From positions 7,694,038 to 7,758,037 of the forward strand of contig CM038923.1 in assembly GCA_021904315.1 (NCBI GenBank): a DNA stretch of 64,000 nt, read 5' to 3'. Position 1 is the first letter of the stretch; each line of letters opens with the position of its first letter. Of this stretch, positions 35,305-47,401 are shown piece by piece. Below the pieces are notes generated by a model that worked only from the letters and a program-made list of their open reading frames with translations, had not been told where the DNA came from and did not search any database. Both the position numbers and the translations under genes were made by a program. This stretch comes from Sphagnum magellanicum. Its lineage: Eukaryota; Streptophyta; Sphagnopsida; Sphagnales; Sphagnaceae.

Positions 35305-35559
35305 CTCTGAAACTCATCAGCTACAAAAGCAGCAGGAGCTTGATGATTTGCAGGCGCTCATGCAGCGGGGGAAAATACTCGCGAGCGAGCGAACGAGGGA
35401 GGGAGTCGTGCTGGGGGAGAGGGGACGCGATTCCTGCAGTCAAGAGTCAGTGTTGCAAACGGGGTCAAGCGAGCGACCCGGACTCTTGCGCGAGTCTTGA
35501 GTCTTCACTACAACGGCGAGACGATGATGCAATGATCTCTTCTGCCCAACAAACTGCGA
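35305..35559. other. GC-richer PAL upstream region
   Basis: It contains GCGAGCGAGCGAACGAGGGAG (35384 onward, shortened here to GCGAGCGAGCGAACGAGG) and CG-rich blocks to about 35520. No gene is recognised; likely promoter. Confidence 0.35.
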
Positions 35560-35935
35560 TTACAAACAAACTGGGATGCAAACTGCGATACTGCGATACA
35601 AACTGGGACGCAAACTGGGATGCAAACTGCGAAACTGCGATGCCATGCAATGCGACTGCATACTACTGCCATCATGCCTGGGATTCAACTGCGATGTAAT
35701 GCATTGCAAACCGGGATGATAACTGGGATGCAAACTGCGAGTTAACTGTGATGCAATGCATTGCAAACTGGGATGATAACTGGGATGCAAACTGTGAGTT
35801 AACTGTGATGCAATGTACTGTAAACCGGGAAACTGCGATGCAAACTGCAAAGTGGGATGAAAACTGGGAAACCGGTATGCTAAACTGCAAAAGTAGGATG
35901 AAAACTGGGAAAATGCGATGCAAACTGCTACCAAA
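35560..35935. repeat. Minisatellite of ACTGGGATGCAA-type units
   Basis: Short units around AAACTGGGATGCAAACTGCG repeat with many variants. A longer period of about 57 bp is clear between 35701 and 35815 (TGCATTGCAAAC, GGGATGATAACTGGGATGC, GAGTTAACTGTGATGC twice in order). Minus-strand frames through it give Ser/His/Pro/Tyr-rich peptides that are repeat artefacts. Confidence 0.85.
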
Positions 35936-36488
35936 AAGCAGAGTGACGGTCCAAAACACCAAATCCACCCCTCCAAAATAGATGATAAACAAGAAGAAAA
36001 AAAGGATGAAAATCTACAAAAAGTGGACCAAAAGTTTGGACTTTGGACTTTGGACTTGAAACGTTTGTTGGTCTTCTTCTTCTTCTTTTCAAACAACTTG
36101 ACTCCAAAAACCAAACATTAGGGTTTCATTTTTTTGGGGCCATCTATTTCCGGAGTAACTCCACCATAGAAAAGGGAGGGGGCTATTCTTTAGTAGTTTA
36201 TGGGCTTTTTTTTTTTCCCCTAGAATTTTATTCACTTAACCCCTACACACCACCAATACACACACAAAGAGTTGTACAATTTTTGGATGTTTATATATTA
36301 TAACATTGGTTTTGATTTCTTTTTTATTAATTTAATTAACAACACTAAGAAATTAGGAATTTTATTTTTTTTAGAACTTTTTTTTTTTCAAGATGCAACC
36401 ACATTTGAACCAACCCACAAAGAGGGATCATCGTGACACCAAAAACATGGGCTTGATTTTGATAATTTTATTAATGCCCTTCACATAA

Positions 36489-36519
<31 letters not shown>

Positions 36520-36634
36520 GTTTTTGCTAACTATTTAAATTTTCTTACATACAAGTTGTAAAGTTGATATAAATCACCAAACTTTGTTGCAAAAAGAATT
36601 TATTGCACAAGAAGGAAAATGGAAAATTGGGGAG
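35936..36634. other. Intergenic DNA
   Basis: AT-rich, with a (GT)n microsatellite at 36489-36515. No gene is recognised. Confidence 0.45.
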
Positions 36635-36877
36635 TACCTTACCCTAAGGTTAGTTTCATCACAAAATAGTGAAATGAAATTTTGTGAAAATATGAAGTTA
36701 ACATGTTAAAAATCATCATAATTATCATAGGCTACATTTTGAAATAATTTCACTACTCATATCACAATATTCTAGTAGATGATGGAAAACATATATTATT
36801 TCAAAAAAAATTTAAAATTTTCATTTAAAATTTTTTATTCATTTTGTCAATGTGGAAACTAACCTTAGGCTATGGTA
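36635..36877. mobile_element. MITE-like foldback element 1, 243 bp
   Basis: Terminal inverted repeats of 23 bp at 36635-36657 and 36855-36877 match at 21 positions; both contain CCTAAGGTTAGTTTC. The inside is AT-rich and non-coding. If the outer TA pair is a target duplication, the repeats begin CC. The superfamily is not assigned. Confidence 0.75.
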
Positions 36878-39800
36878 GTTGTTTTGTTGTGTGTGTGTGT
36901 GTGTTTGTATTTGAAAGGTTTGTAAAGAATGTCTCATGAGTGACAAATTACAAGTGTTTTGAATGCTCAAGCCATTTAATCTTTAATTGACAATTGACCA
37001 AAATAATCTCCATTCAAAAAATGGACCAACCTTTGCAAGCATGCTTCAAAGTCATGCAAAACGATGAAAAGCTGACTTAGTGGAATTGTAATCGCCTTCA
37101 AACTGAATGCTTTGATTAAAAGTTCTTATTTAAAAAATTGGATGAAAAATGAAAAATTGTCATCGTTGAAAGTTTGATTTTTTTGAAGTTTTGAACAATC
37201 TTCAAAATTACAAGTTTTAAGCAACTTAGATCAAGATGTTGTGCCTTGTTGTTATAAAAATTTGGTGTTGAATAAAAAGCATGTGGGGGGAAAAATGGGG
37301 GAAAAAAAAAAAAAAACTATTCAAAAAAGAGTTGAAATGAATAAATAATGAATGATCCTTAAAAAAATCTTTTAAAAAAACATTGATTTTCATTCTCTTT
37401 TTGGGGGCAATTGAAAATCTTGGATAGTTTGAGATTTTGTGTTCAATTCTTATTTTCAAAATGTTAAAAACATTGGGTAACAAAAATTCTCACTTGGCTT
37501 TCACATTAGTGTTGCATAAAAGTTGTTCCAAGCTTCCTATCATGTTGGGCAACTCACAAAGTTTCTTATAATAATGGGTAACTAGAGACAAGAAACTCTT
37601 ATCAAAAGAGTGAGCCCAAATTCAATGATGTGTTTAGCACAACCCATATTTGTCAAATTTTGAAGCCAATGTTCCTAAACTAAATGTATATTGAGAGCAA
37701 GGTGGACCAAATTTATCATGCTTGACATTTAAGGTTTAAGATTGTTTTGGAGTCAAGGGGCAATGGGTGGCTAAGTCCTTTTACTTGGATCTATTTAATG
37801 AATAAATAATAGAATAACTATACACCCTATTGCATTGATATATTTTTCTATTTACATTACCTTTACTTGGTTGGTACATATTCCACACATGACTCGATTT
37901 TACTCAACCCAACTCAAGTTTTTTTTTCAATGGCAAAATTTCACCAAAAAATGAAGTGAATTCATTTTTTTAAATGATTTTGAAAGTTTGCAATCACTAA
38001 AAGTGAGAAAAAAAAAGATAAAAATTTCCAGGTCCATATATTTGGTTTTCATTGTGTAGCCAATTTTTTTTTTAACGAATAAGGACTTGTACTTTATTTA
38101 TGAAAATCAAATTTGGCTAGATTTGGCTAAGTCTTCCAATGAATGATTGCCACTTTGGCTACAAACCAAAATTCCTTATAAAAGAAAACCCCTAACTTGA
38201 GATGTATATATTCGAGATGTATTTTTACAAGGGGAAATGGTCTATATGGTTTTGAAGTGGGTTTGAAAAGTTGTATGAAAATATCATTAGCTTATATACA
38301 TTCTCCCATTCGATTTGATTTTGTAACGCACTTTGTTATGATGAATTAGTTGAATCGTAATAAGTGGCAACACATTCTTCTAGTGTTTTATATCTTACTT
38401 ATTTCCTTGCATTAATAACTTTGAACATGAATAATATATATATATATATATATATCCTTGGAACCTTTTAAATTGTGCTACCATTTGCTATTATTATAAG
38501 AATCTCGTAATAAAAAGGGTTTTTCAAATTTATTTTCATCTTTGTTAACATTTCCTTTAGGACACTTTTAATGTCATATGTTAATATGTGCAATGTTGAT
38601 TGCACAATTAATTGTCTTTTCCCCACTTGCTAATGTGTTATACATGTTCATGTATTAAAAAACTACCCTTTCTTTTTCTTTTACATTTACCCCTTCATTT
38701 CCACAAAGCAAATGTTGGATAAAAGGCAAATATTTTGCCTATAACCCTACCCTATATAAAGGGTATTCCCCCATGAAGCTTTCAATTTTGTGTATGTATC
38801 AAAATGATTTGTTCAAAGATTGTGTTGTGTATGTGTGCATGCATGCATGGACGGGTTGATAACGAATGTTTGTGTTAGTTAGTTATATAGTGTTATTATT
38901 TCTATGGTGCAAACTTGAATGATGACGAGAAAGGGAAAGTCAGATTTGTCCCTACACAAATAGGTAAATACCAAGAGAGGATGACTTGCGATTTTCAACA
39001 ACAAAAAGACTTGAAGACCACAGGTCAAGTCGTGGACCATGATGTCAAAAAATTCCAAATGTTTGATCAAAGTTGTAGCAAAGCATGTTCAAGTCATGAT
39101 AAAAAAAAATCCTTACATATAAACACACAAACAAACAAGACATCACAAACACGCTGGCCCTCACAATAGACAAGATGTCGTTCATGGACCTACTGACCCC
39201 ACACTCTGAACACCAAAAACAATTTCCATTCCAATCTAAACACTTTCACCAAAGAAACCAGTTCTAATAAGGTAAAACTTCCAAAAGGTGGATCCAATGC
39301 GTGATAGTCCCAGGGCCCAACAAACAAACAAACATGTGCAAACAAGGGACGACTCATAGTAATATTATTATATGCAATTCACCCTTTTAGGTCTATTGCC
39401 TTTGTTTGCTTTTTGGATCATCAAAACTCTTATTCATAATTTTCATAATAATAACACTAGTTGACTAATATTATAAAAAAAAGCATGAATATATAAAAAC
39501 TTTTGTGTGTCGCTTCTCTTAGCTTGTTGGAGTTGCATATTATTATGGTACAATTTATAAGAGAGTTGCCACAATTTTTCAATAGGGCAAATTTGTAAGA
39601 TCCCAAAGTCAAATGCATAGTGGAACTAGAGACTAACTTAACAATAAAAAGTCAGATGGGGTTTTTTTTTTTTTAATTTATTTATTTATTTTGTTGGCTT
39701 CTTCCTTTGTCAACACAAATTGGAAAACCTACAAGGAGTATAAACAAACCTGGGGATAATTAGGCACATGTTTTTTTCTCCAAAACTAGGGACCAAAATC

Positions 39801-40030
39801 AAAAGTCAGCATGAAAAACAGTACAGATGTGAAAAAAGAGGGGACCAAAGTAGTTTTACACCTACATTGGTCTGTACAGGAGTTTCATCCCCAGTTTTGC
39901 TCCCTATTCCTCCTCAAATGAAATCTTGTGAGACCAAAATAGTAAATCTTGTGAAGTGATGATACCCAATTTCAATAAATGGTAGCTAGTTTCCCTCACT
40001 TTTAGACTACACACTTTTTGAGTGTCTTAC
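36878..40030. other. AT-rich intergenic DNA
   Basis: No gene is recognised. It has (GT)n at 36888-36904, a poly-A block at 37302-37317 and (AT)n at 38435-38454. A frame at 38915-39169 is without recognisable domain. Confidence 0.4.
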
Positions 40031-40105
40031 AAGAGGCTACAAGGTCAAACAAAAGAGGGGCTATATAAGGTCAAACAAAACAGGGGACTACAAGGTCTAA
40101 CTAGG
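40031..40105 (+). repeat. Short tandem repeat, about 33-bp unit, 2-3 copies
   Basis: Variants of GGCTACAAGGTCAAACAAAA and GAGGGGCTATATAAGGTCAA recur about every 33 bp, ending with GGGGACTACAAGGTCTAAC. Confidence 0.7.
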
Positions 40106-40452
40106 GCCCAAAGACAGGGTGACTTTATGGAAAACCCTAATGCCTGAACACATGTAAAAAGAGTTTCTTAGTATGGTTTTGATTAGTGATAATGATTGAC
40201 TCAGATTTAAGGACATAAATGGTCTTTATATTTTTTTAATTAATTTTTTAAAAAATGTTTATGGATGAGAAAATTGAACATTGAATATTAAATCATTATT
40301 TTTGTTTAGGTCTAGTTAATAATTATAGGATGGAGATGTTCTTAGTGGCTATATTTAACTCATTGACTACTAAATTTGGACTTGGATATTTGCATGAATG
40401 TGGGACATTATATTTATAATGCATTCACACTTGGTGTTAAGGACTCTAGTAT

Positions 40453-40673
40453 TTAAGGTGCATTCACACTTGGTGTTAATGACTCTAGTATTAAGTCCCC
40501 TAACACCAAGCTAGTCATTTAGAACCTAAACTTATTTACCACTAAGATTTTATGTTAAGTTAAACATTCACTTAATATTAAACAATCACCCATTTAACGT
40601 TGGGTACCACCTAAGATGCCACCTAGATTTTCACTTAACACTGACTTAACATTAGGTGTGAATGCACCTTTAA
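40453..40673. mobile_element. MITE-like foldback element 2, about 220 bp
   Basis: Termini read TTAAGGTGCATTCACAC at about 40453 and the reverse complement GTGTGAATGCACCTTTAA ending near 40673; the pairing continues inward imperfectly for about 27 bp. The left terminus plus a flank is duplicated just outside (about 40414-40455, TGCATTCACACTTGGTGTTA). The interior is AT-rich and carries further internal AACAC/CTTAACA inverted motifs. Confidence 0.7.
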
Positions 40674-40961
40674 AGTTTCACAAGACTAAAAAGTGTCAAG
40701 TATTTATTGTACAATAATTTTGTAGTTTAGAGCAATTTCTTCTTCTGAAAAATCAGCAACTTAAAGTTCACTCAAATGTGAAGAAGGTTTCAGCTCTTTT
40801 GAGGTTCTTCCCAAGCACTGATTTTTGGAGTCTCATCTTTTGTGCATTTGTGTGACTTTTGGTGGGGTGGGTTGGTTTCAATTTTAGTGCATATTTTGTT
40901 TCCTATGACTTCTGGTAGTTTCAATCAAAGCTTTTTTTTTGGTAGGGAGGGTGGGTAGGGA

Positions 40962-41068
40962 TATAATCTTCAAAAGAATCCTCTAAAAGAAACCAAAATC
41001 CTTCAAGATATCATAACTCTGAAATTAGTCTCAAGTTTCAACACAAGCCAAAATATATCATCTTTCAG
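40962..41068 (+). repeat. Dispersed repeat, copy 2
   Basis: Matches 4405-4512 in direct orientation, sharing AACCAAAATCCTTCAAGATA and TCTCAAGTTTCAACACAAGC. No terminal structure was recognised. Confidence 0.75.
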
Positions 41069-43684
41069 AAATCCTCGTATGAAAATAGACCTACTACCTA
41101 GGGGCCGAAATTCATTAAGCTACTACCAATGGCCACAACTTTGGCTATGTAAGTCACAAAATTGAGAACACGCACATGTGCACTTGCATGCGCACATTGA
41201 TTCTCAACAGCTTCAATGTGGAGCCTCTATTGACACCAACAACAGCATTTTCACAAAGCTTTGCATAAAGCCTAGTAATTTGATGGAGACTCTCAATAAA
41301 ACCTCGGCATAGTCACTCACATAGTGGAATTTGATGGAGTATTTCAACCAAAAAATCTGGTGTGACCGTGCAGTAGAGTTTCTCAAATAAAATTCATGTG
41401 GAGTCAAGTAGTGTGGAGGTTCGTTGTTAATTCCATGACCCAAGTTTTATAATCAAAGTTTTCTTTGTTGATTGATGCCATTAGAACATTTCCACCACCA
41501 GCAATAAAATGGCACACTTACAAACTATTTTGGATGAAGTGCAGCCATTGAGTTGAGTAGTGTAAAACTCCTCTTGGACACATAAATATGTCAAGGATTT
41601 GGTTTTAAAAGGGCCACTAAAAGGAGATCATTGCTTTTAATTGGCCAGCCATGTTGATTGGCCCTAGAGGTGGCACTTAAGTAGTCTCCTACTTTATGAT
41701 GTTCCAATTCTTTTGTGTTTATGGATGGGGATGGGAACATAATTAGTGGCATAAGTTGGATGCGGTCAACACTAATAGACGCCCAAATGGGGGGTGTGGT
41801 TGGAAATGCCCTTAGAGACAATGGAACCTCAATAGTGAACCCATGCAGTTACCTTGTAACAATCACAATCGTTTTTCTTAGCAGGAATTCACCTTGCCTA
41901 TCAAATTCTCTTCTACAAAAGCAAGGCACGCCTCACTAGAAAATTTCATGTCCTGCAAATTTGTAGAGTAGTATGGTCCCACAACACCTGGAACAATCTG
42001 ACACAAGGTATGAATAAAAATTTTACAGGATTTGAAATGCAGATTGCTTTGCGGTGTCAAAGAAATATAGCCTCTGTAAAAGGTCGGTAAGTAGGTTTTG
42101 TGATCTTACATATTCAGCAATGGTATTGTCACCTGGTAACAATCTCCTATGATTCATCATTCCCCCTGTTTATCATATCTTGCATTTTTGTCTTCTCTGT
42201 TGGTTGCACTCAGATAGCTCCACAAGAAAGTGATATGAGACCCAACAACATGAGTTTCGTTTTCACACTTGTCCTGTGTTCTCTGCAAATGATGCCCTGA
42301 ATAAAAGAATGGAACTCTCAATTGTCCCCAGAGAATGTGGTCATACTGCAGGCGGATCGCTCAGGTGGAAAGGTGAACATACCCAGACTGGAGTATGACA
42401 AGGAGTTGCAAATTGCAGTAGATTTCAGCTGTTGCAGAAATTTTGCAATCCTGAAACACTCAAGATTCTCTACAGCTCGTGACCAACTTCAAAGGATCGC
42501 AAGGTACTGATACATACCTCTTGACAACAGCTAGCCAGTGTGTTTCTTCCAGTGGCTTCTCCAATTGATACTCAAATTCTCCAAGAGAACTTGATGAACT
42601 CCAGAAGCTTGATCGAGCTGCTTCTCCAATTGATAGCCAAATTCTCCAAGAGAACTTTACAAACTCCAGAAGCGTCAATCAGTCACATTTCATAGCCCAG
42701 TGAACACTACTCTCTCTAGTGAGCTATAGTACAAAATCCTTGTAATTTTGAGATCATCCAACACCAAGAGTTTAGCCAACATGGAATCTGTGTCAACTCT
42801 CTTATCTCACCAACATCTGTTGCCACACCATTGAGCCCAAGATTCCTCATAGAATCTTCCAACAAAATGGAAGCCTACACAGACTAAAGAAAGTTCAGAA
42901 CAGAATTTCACACAGCTAAAAAGGTATTCAGTAGTTGAGAAGTTCAGAAAAGGTGAATATCTTGATAGAAGACAATCAAAGATGAGACTTGGAGAATCTT
43001 GTTACATACAAATCTAAAGCCCATTGGCTTCAAGATTCCTGGAGTCTCTGCATCAATGCTTCTTATGAATCACACCATACAAGGAAACCGACAACCTCAA
43101 CAACAGGGTACAAAGTACTTGCCAGCAGGAAACATTACCTGCTTGAGCACTCTTTTCTTTAACAGCCTTACAGATGAGAATAAATGCCATAACTACTCCT
43201 TTCCCCTCATTATTCCAGTTCTGACACATTGAGGCAAACCTTGAGATCAGGACATACAAATCCCAAAAGATGAGAACCCCTCATCTCCCCTTGAATAAGA
43301 ACACCAATCATCATCGCACTACTGGACAGTTGAGAACTGTGACTTCTTTGAAGCAAAATATATGGCTTAATCAGAACTACATGCTTAAGATCCTATGAGT
43401 ACAACCTGCTTGTGCTGAATGAAGAGACAAACATCTTTTTGCTTGATGATTTTCTTAAGATTCATGTTATTTTTATCCACAACATTTTGCTATGCATCCA
43501 TAATAATGTTGAAATTTATCTTGGGCAGGCTAAATGGATATGTATTCTAAGACAAATTCAATCACTGAAACAGAACTTCTTTCCTGAGTTGAAGAACAAC
43601 TAAGAAGCTCATCAGAGAGGTTACATTCTATCAACTTCAAAAGAAAAAAAGGCATGACTACCCAAATTTGTAGCATCCAACCTT
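41069..43684. other. Intergenic DNA 3' of the complex III gene, with a 64-bp tandem duplication
   Basis: Two near-identical units lie at about 42551-42676; each reads GCTTCTCCAATTGATA, then AAATTCTCCAAGAGAACTT, then AACTCCAGAAGC. The right part may be 3' UTR of the minus-strand gene that ends at 43685. Short frames elsewhere (41213-41443, 41591-41821) show no recognisable domain. Confidence 0.5.
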
Positions 43685-45915
43685 TCAGTAGAGAGGTTCA
43701 TAGAGCTCCTGATACTCAGCCTCAACAGTTACTCTTTCCTTGTGAACATTGATATGAATGCAACCGCAACACATGAACTCCGACCACAACTCTAACAACC
43801 ACCAGTGCAACAATAAAAAACCACTGCCCAAATCTGGCTCCAAGCAAATCATGGTATGGCGCGGTTGTAAGGCATATCAGATCCCAATTCAGCATGCTCC
43901 TTCCTTTCTTCTTTGACCTGTGTCCAAAACAGGCAAACAAACAAAAATCATTGCACAAATTAAGCACATATGTAGACAAGACAATCACAGTCCTCCACCC
44001 CCACAACCCCAGCATGTAGAATCATGCAAGGTTGATCTTAAGCAAAACAAGCAAGCACACATCAGTGGTCAAACAAACTCTGTGGATACACAAGCTATGT
44101 GAACAGATACTCTCTTTACTGCTAGTGCGTTAACTCAAGCAAAGCAAGCTGAACATGGAAAAGCTGGAAGCTTACAGAGGAGAGTGAAACTGAGAAAGAT
44201 TCCTATTTTATCGAGAACTTGATCCTCAGATCTGCCTATTTAGCAGGTGGTCACTCTCTTAGGTACCCCACCTATGTGCCACAGTGCAAAGTGTGGCTCA
44301 TCTGGTAAACAATGTCAACATTTACATCCTGATCTCCATGGCCCTCATAAAACCTGGTTTGTGACAATTATGGCAACAGAAAGACTAACCAGCTGCAATG
44401 TATCCTGCAGGTATGATAAGTACGGAGTTTGCTTTGCCTGCATAACATCCAAAAAAGCACCAATAGCAGATTTAGAAGGAACCCAGCAAAAGACAACAGA
44501 ACATGGAAAGGAAGAAGAGGAAACCACATTTGGCTGTGCCTCACAACTCCCTACAAGAGAAAGAAGTTGATAGTCCTTGATACTTGCCACAAGGCCTGCT
44601 CTCAGCCAATAACAAAACACTGAAGAAAGTAGGGACTAGCCCACAATTGTATCCAAACCTATGCACCATAGTCCTCTCTTTCCTGTCTGCATCCTTGAGC
44701 AGTTCCAACATATCAACTGCATGATCAGAGTTACACAAGAAGGTGAAGCTGCAATGCTCATCAATGCTTATTTCCTCCAACACCACATTCCCTCCAGAAC
44801 ACACATAGATGTTGCTGAAAGACAAAGACACCATACCTGTAAAGCCTTTGGCATATAGGTATGCTTGCCAGAGTAATCCATTGCACGCTTCAGGCGTTGG
44901 TTGCGAAGGTCCACCTCTTGCTGAGGTAACCGTGACAAGGCCTCCTTAATGTCCAAATCGTACATATCATCGAGGAGGTCATCGTACCGGAGACCTTCCA
45001 AAACAAAACACAAAGCCACTTTCAGAATTAGCAGAAGTAAAGACAGACCTTTTGACGACAGGGTCTGCGACATCACAAGCATCATGTATATGTCACAATC
45101 TTGGTTCAACACATAACTCACATGCACAGATACCACAGTTTCCATAAGGATGTTTTGACAACATCCTTTGTGTGGGAAAAGAAAATGGCTAAAGTGCTTC
45201 CATTCACCTAATTCTCAATCTTATGCCACATTGTTGATCTAGTTCAAGAAGAAAAAAGAAGGCATCATGCTAATGAACATCTGTTCAGCTAAAGCAAGGA
45301 TTTATCTGTCTCTTAGATATCAATTTGACTGGCTCATTTAAGTTAATCAGATTGCAGAAAAACCCTAAAAACCTGAAACCACAGATCAATTATCGATTCC
45401 AAACTCCTCCTCGTCCTATTCCTTCTCCTAGATTCAGAAAACCAAACGACTGATCCAACACACAAAACACCATAATAAAGAAGATTCCACATAATGAAAG
45501 AAGAAGAAGAAAGCTCCTCCTTCGTCCTACTCCTTCGCAAATCAGATAACAAAAACAACTGATCCAAAACAAAAAATCACCGTAAACAATAAAAACAACA
45601 AAAAAAGGAAATCTCCAGCACCGCCTGAAATCCATCATTCTAAAAGAAAAATTTCCAAGCCAAAAACTACGGCCAACAAAGAGACTTGTACCACATCATC
45701 ATCATCATCATCAACTTCCATCAACATCATCATCTTTGTCTTCATTTTATCTTCATAATCTCCATTGAATCTTCCGGCAAGACTGGTTAGAGTTTCGGAG
45801 AGGAGGAGTAGTACTACACACCGTACTTCTTCAGCTCCTTGGCCACCGCTGCCTGGTAACGGCGAGATGCCCAGTTCCATATGGGCTCAAAGGCCTTCTC
45901 CAGTGCCTTTGCCAT
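43685..45915 (-). CDS. QCR7: Cytochrome b-c1 complex subunit 7 (QCR7/UQCRB type), four exons, 117 aa
   Basis: A small matrix-side subunit of mitochondrial respiratory complex III. Exons on the minus strand: 45915-45822, 44994-44837, 44437-44390 and 43738-43685; introns of 827, 399 and 651 bp all have GT-AG ends and phases that agree (1, 0, 0). Exon 1 encodes MAKALEKAFEPIWNWASRRY then AVAKELKKYG. Exon 2 gives the family core LRYDDLLDDMYDLDIKEALS, RLPQQEVDLRNQRLKRAMDY and KHTYMPKALQ. Exon 3 gives KQTPYLSYLQDTLQL. Exon 4 gives ERVTVEAEYQELYEPLY and a stop. The core matches plant QCR7, which is about 122 aa as I recall. The N-terminal 30 residues and the C-terminal EPLY ending differ from the angiosperm form (which ends near LPLYQR). 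Exon 4 is the least certain part. There is no cleavable presequence, as usual for this family. Confidence 0.88.
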
Positions 45916-47134
45916 GTCGCCGCTTGCTGTGCTTGCTTGCTTGCTTGCTTGCTTTTCCCCCCGAGAAATCCTCCTTCTTCTTCTTCTCCGCAGGCACTCT
46001 AAGATCGCAAACCAGAAAAGCTTCGGATCTCGTCTTCTTTGCGAAACCCTAGTTCGCTGAAAACACGAGTTCTTTGAGCGAGCTCTGGACCAAGGGGTAG
46101 GATGAAGGGAAGGAAACGGAACTACTTAGATGATGTGTGAATAGGGATATTATCAAAGCTCTACTAACAACGCCCCATTTACACTTGGAGTCAAGGCCAA
46201 GGTTGAATCTACATGGAGCAATTTTATTGGTGAAAATCACTATAATTAGTCCCAAGGCCTTTTTACACTATTTTAGTCAAGGCCGACTTTTTTAAAAAAA
46301 CAAAGCTCAAGCCACTAAATTGTTGTTAGATCCAATTTTTTTTTTTTTTGGGCCAATTTTTGCATCATGAACAAAACATAATGGCGATTGCAAATGGTAT
46401 AAAGGGTATTTTTGGGGGAAAAATGAGCCCATGTCAATACTAGGTTCTAGAATGTTGCCAACATGTAGGATTCCTACACTTTTCTACTTTCCTTTCTAAC
46501 CTCTAGCCAAATTTGGCTAAGCCTTCTTTTGGATGGTTGTGAACCCACCTCCTACCTCAAGAATTTGAGGGAAAAAAAAAAGAATTGGTACAACTTACAT
46601 TCAAATTATTATTTCATTCCATCACATTAAATTGATTGTTTCATCCCATCAAATTTTTTAAAAAATCATCCAATCAAATTAAATTATTTTTATTGTACAA
46701 ATTTATGGCCGTAAAGGGTTAGCCTCTTTAAAGGAAGGTGAACTGTAACATGAAAAAACAAAAGCGAAGTGCATACATGAACATATAGGTTCAATCCCAT
46801 AGCTATATATCTCCAATTATGTGTATCTTTAAAAAAAAACTTGAAATGTTATTCGTTGAATCAAAAAAGAATGTATGACAACAATTATAACATCAATGCC
46901 AATGCTCTCACATGGAAGAGCAATTTGAAACATTGATTTTACCAAATTATGCATACATAACATGTGAAAGTATCATGAAAGTACACAAATGAGAACTTGC
47001 ATCCTTTAAGATCACATAGTTGTGTCCCACAACGTTTGAATGTCCCTATGTCAAAACTTTAAAATCTTACACAAATTTATAAGCCTTAATTATTTGCAAG
47101 TTTATGAAGTTTTAGTTCTCTACCTAGTAATGTA
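45916..47134. other. Upstream region of the complex III gene and intergenic DNA
   Basis: A (GCTT)n run lies at 45931-45955, 15-40 bp before the start codon, with CTT repeats following to about 45985; these fit a 5' UTR. Beyond about 46100 the DNA becomes AT-rich with nothing recognised. Confidence 0.5.
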
Positions 47135-47401
47135 TGTTGATGTAATCATGTTGATATAAACATGCGTATGTAAACACACCTAGTTTGCATTACCAATTGT
47201 TCTCGAGTTTAACTAGTTGTGTATACTAATTTATAGGAACATATTTAGAACATTAGTTTGTTGCCACTTTTTTTAAATCTAGATTATGAAATGGGTATGT
47301 AGCCAAGTAATATATTTTGTTTGGCTCCTTTACATTTGTTTTGTGTAATAGTCATGTAGACATAAGATGGCTTTTAGTACTACAATATTCAAAAGTTAAT
47401 A
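47135..47401 (+). repeat. Left LTR of the Copia element
   Basis: Starts TGTTGATGTAATCATGTTG and ends AAAAGTTAATA; about 267 bp. It aligns along its whole length with 50555-50832, sharing GTAAACACACCTAGTTTGCA. The divergence between the two LTRs is clearly visible, so the insertion is old. Confidence 0.85.

Noticed and set aside
35560..36114. 184-codon minus-strand frame rich in Ser/His/Tyr/Pro
   Set aside because: Produced by the minisatellite upstream of PAL; no conserved domain.
41591..41939. Overlapping 74-76-codon frames on both strands
   Set aside because: Short, no recognisable domain and no splice or neighbour context.
43722..44015. 97-codon minus-strand frame as a membrane protein
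   Set aside because: It lies in intron 3 and overlaps exon 4 of the complex III gene in another frame; no family match.
46741..46830. Possible tRNA gene suggested by GGTTCAATCCC
   Set aside because: No matching acceptor stem or A-box arrangement could be drawn around it.
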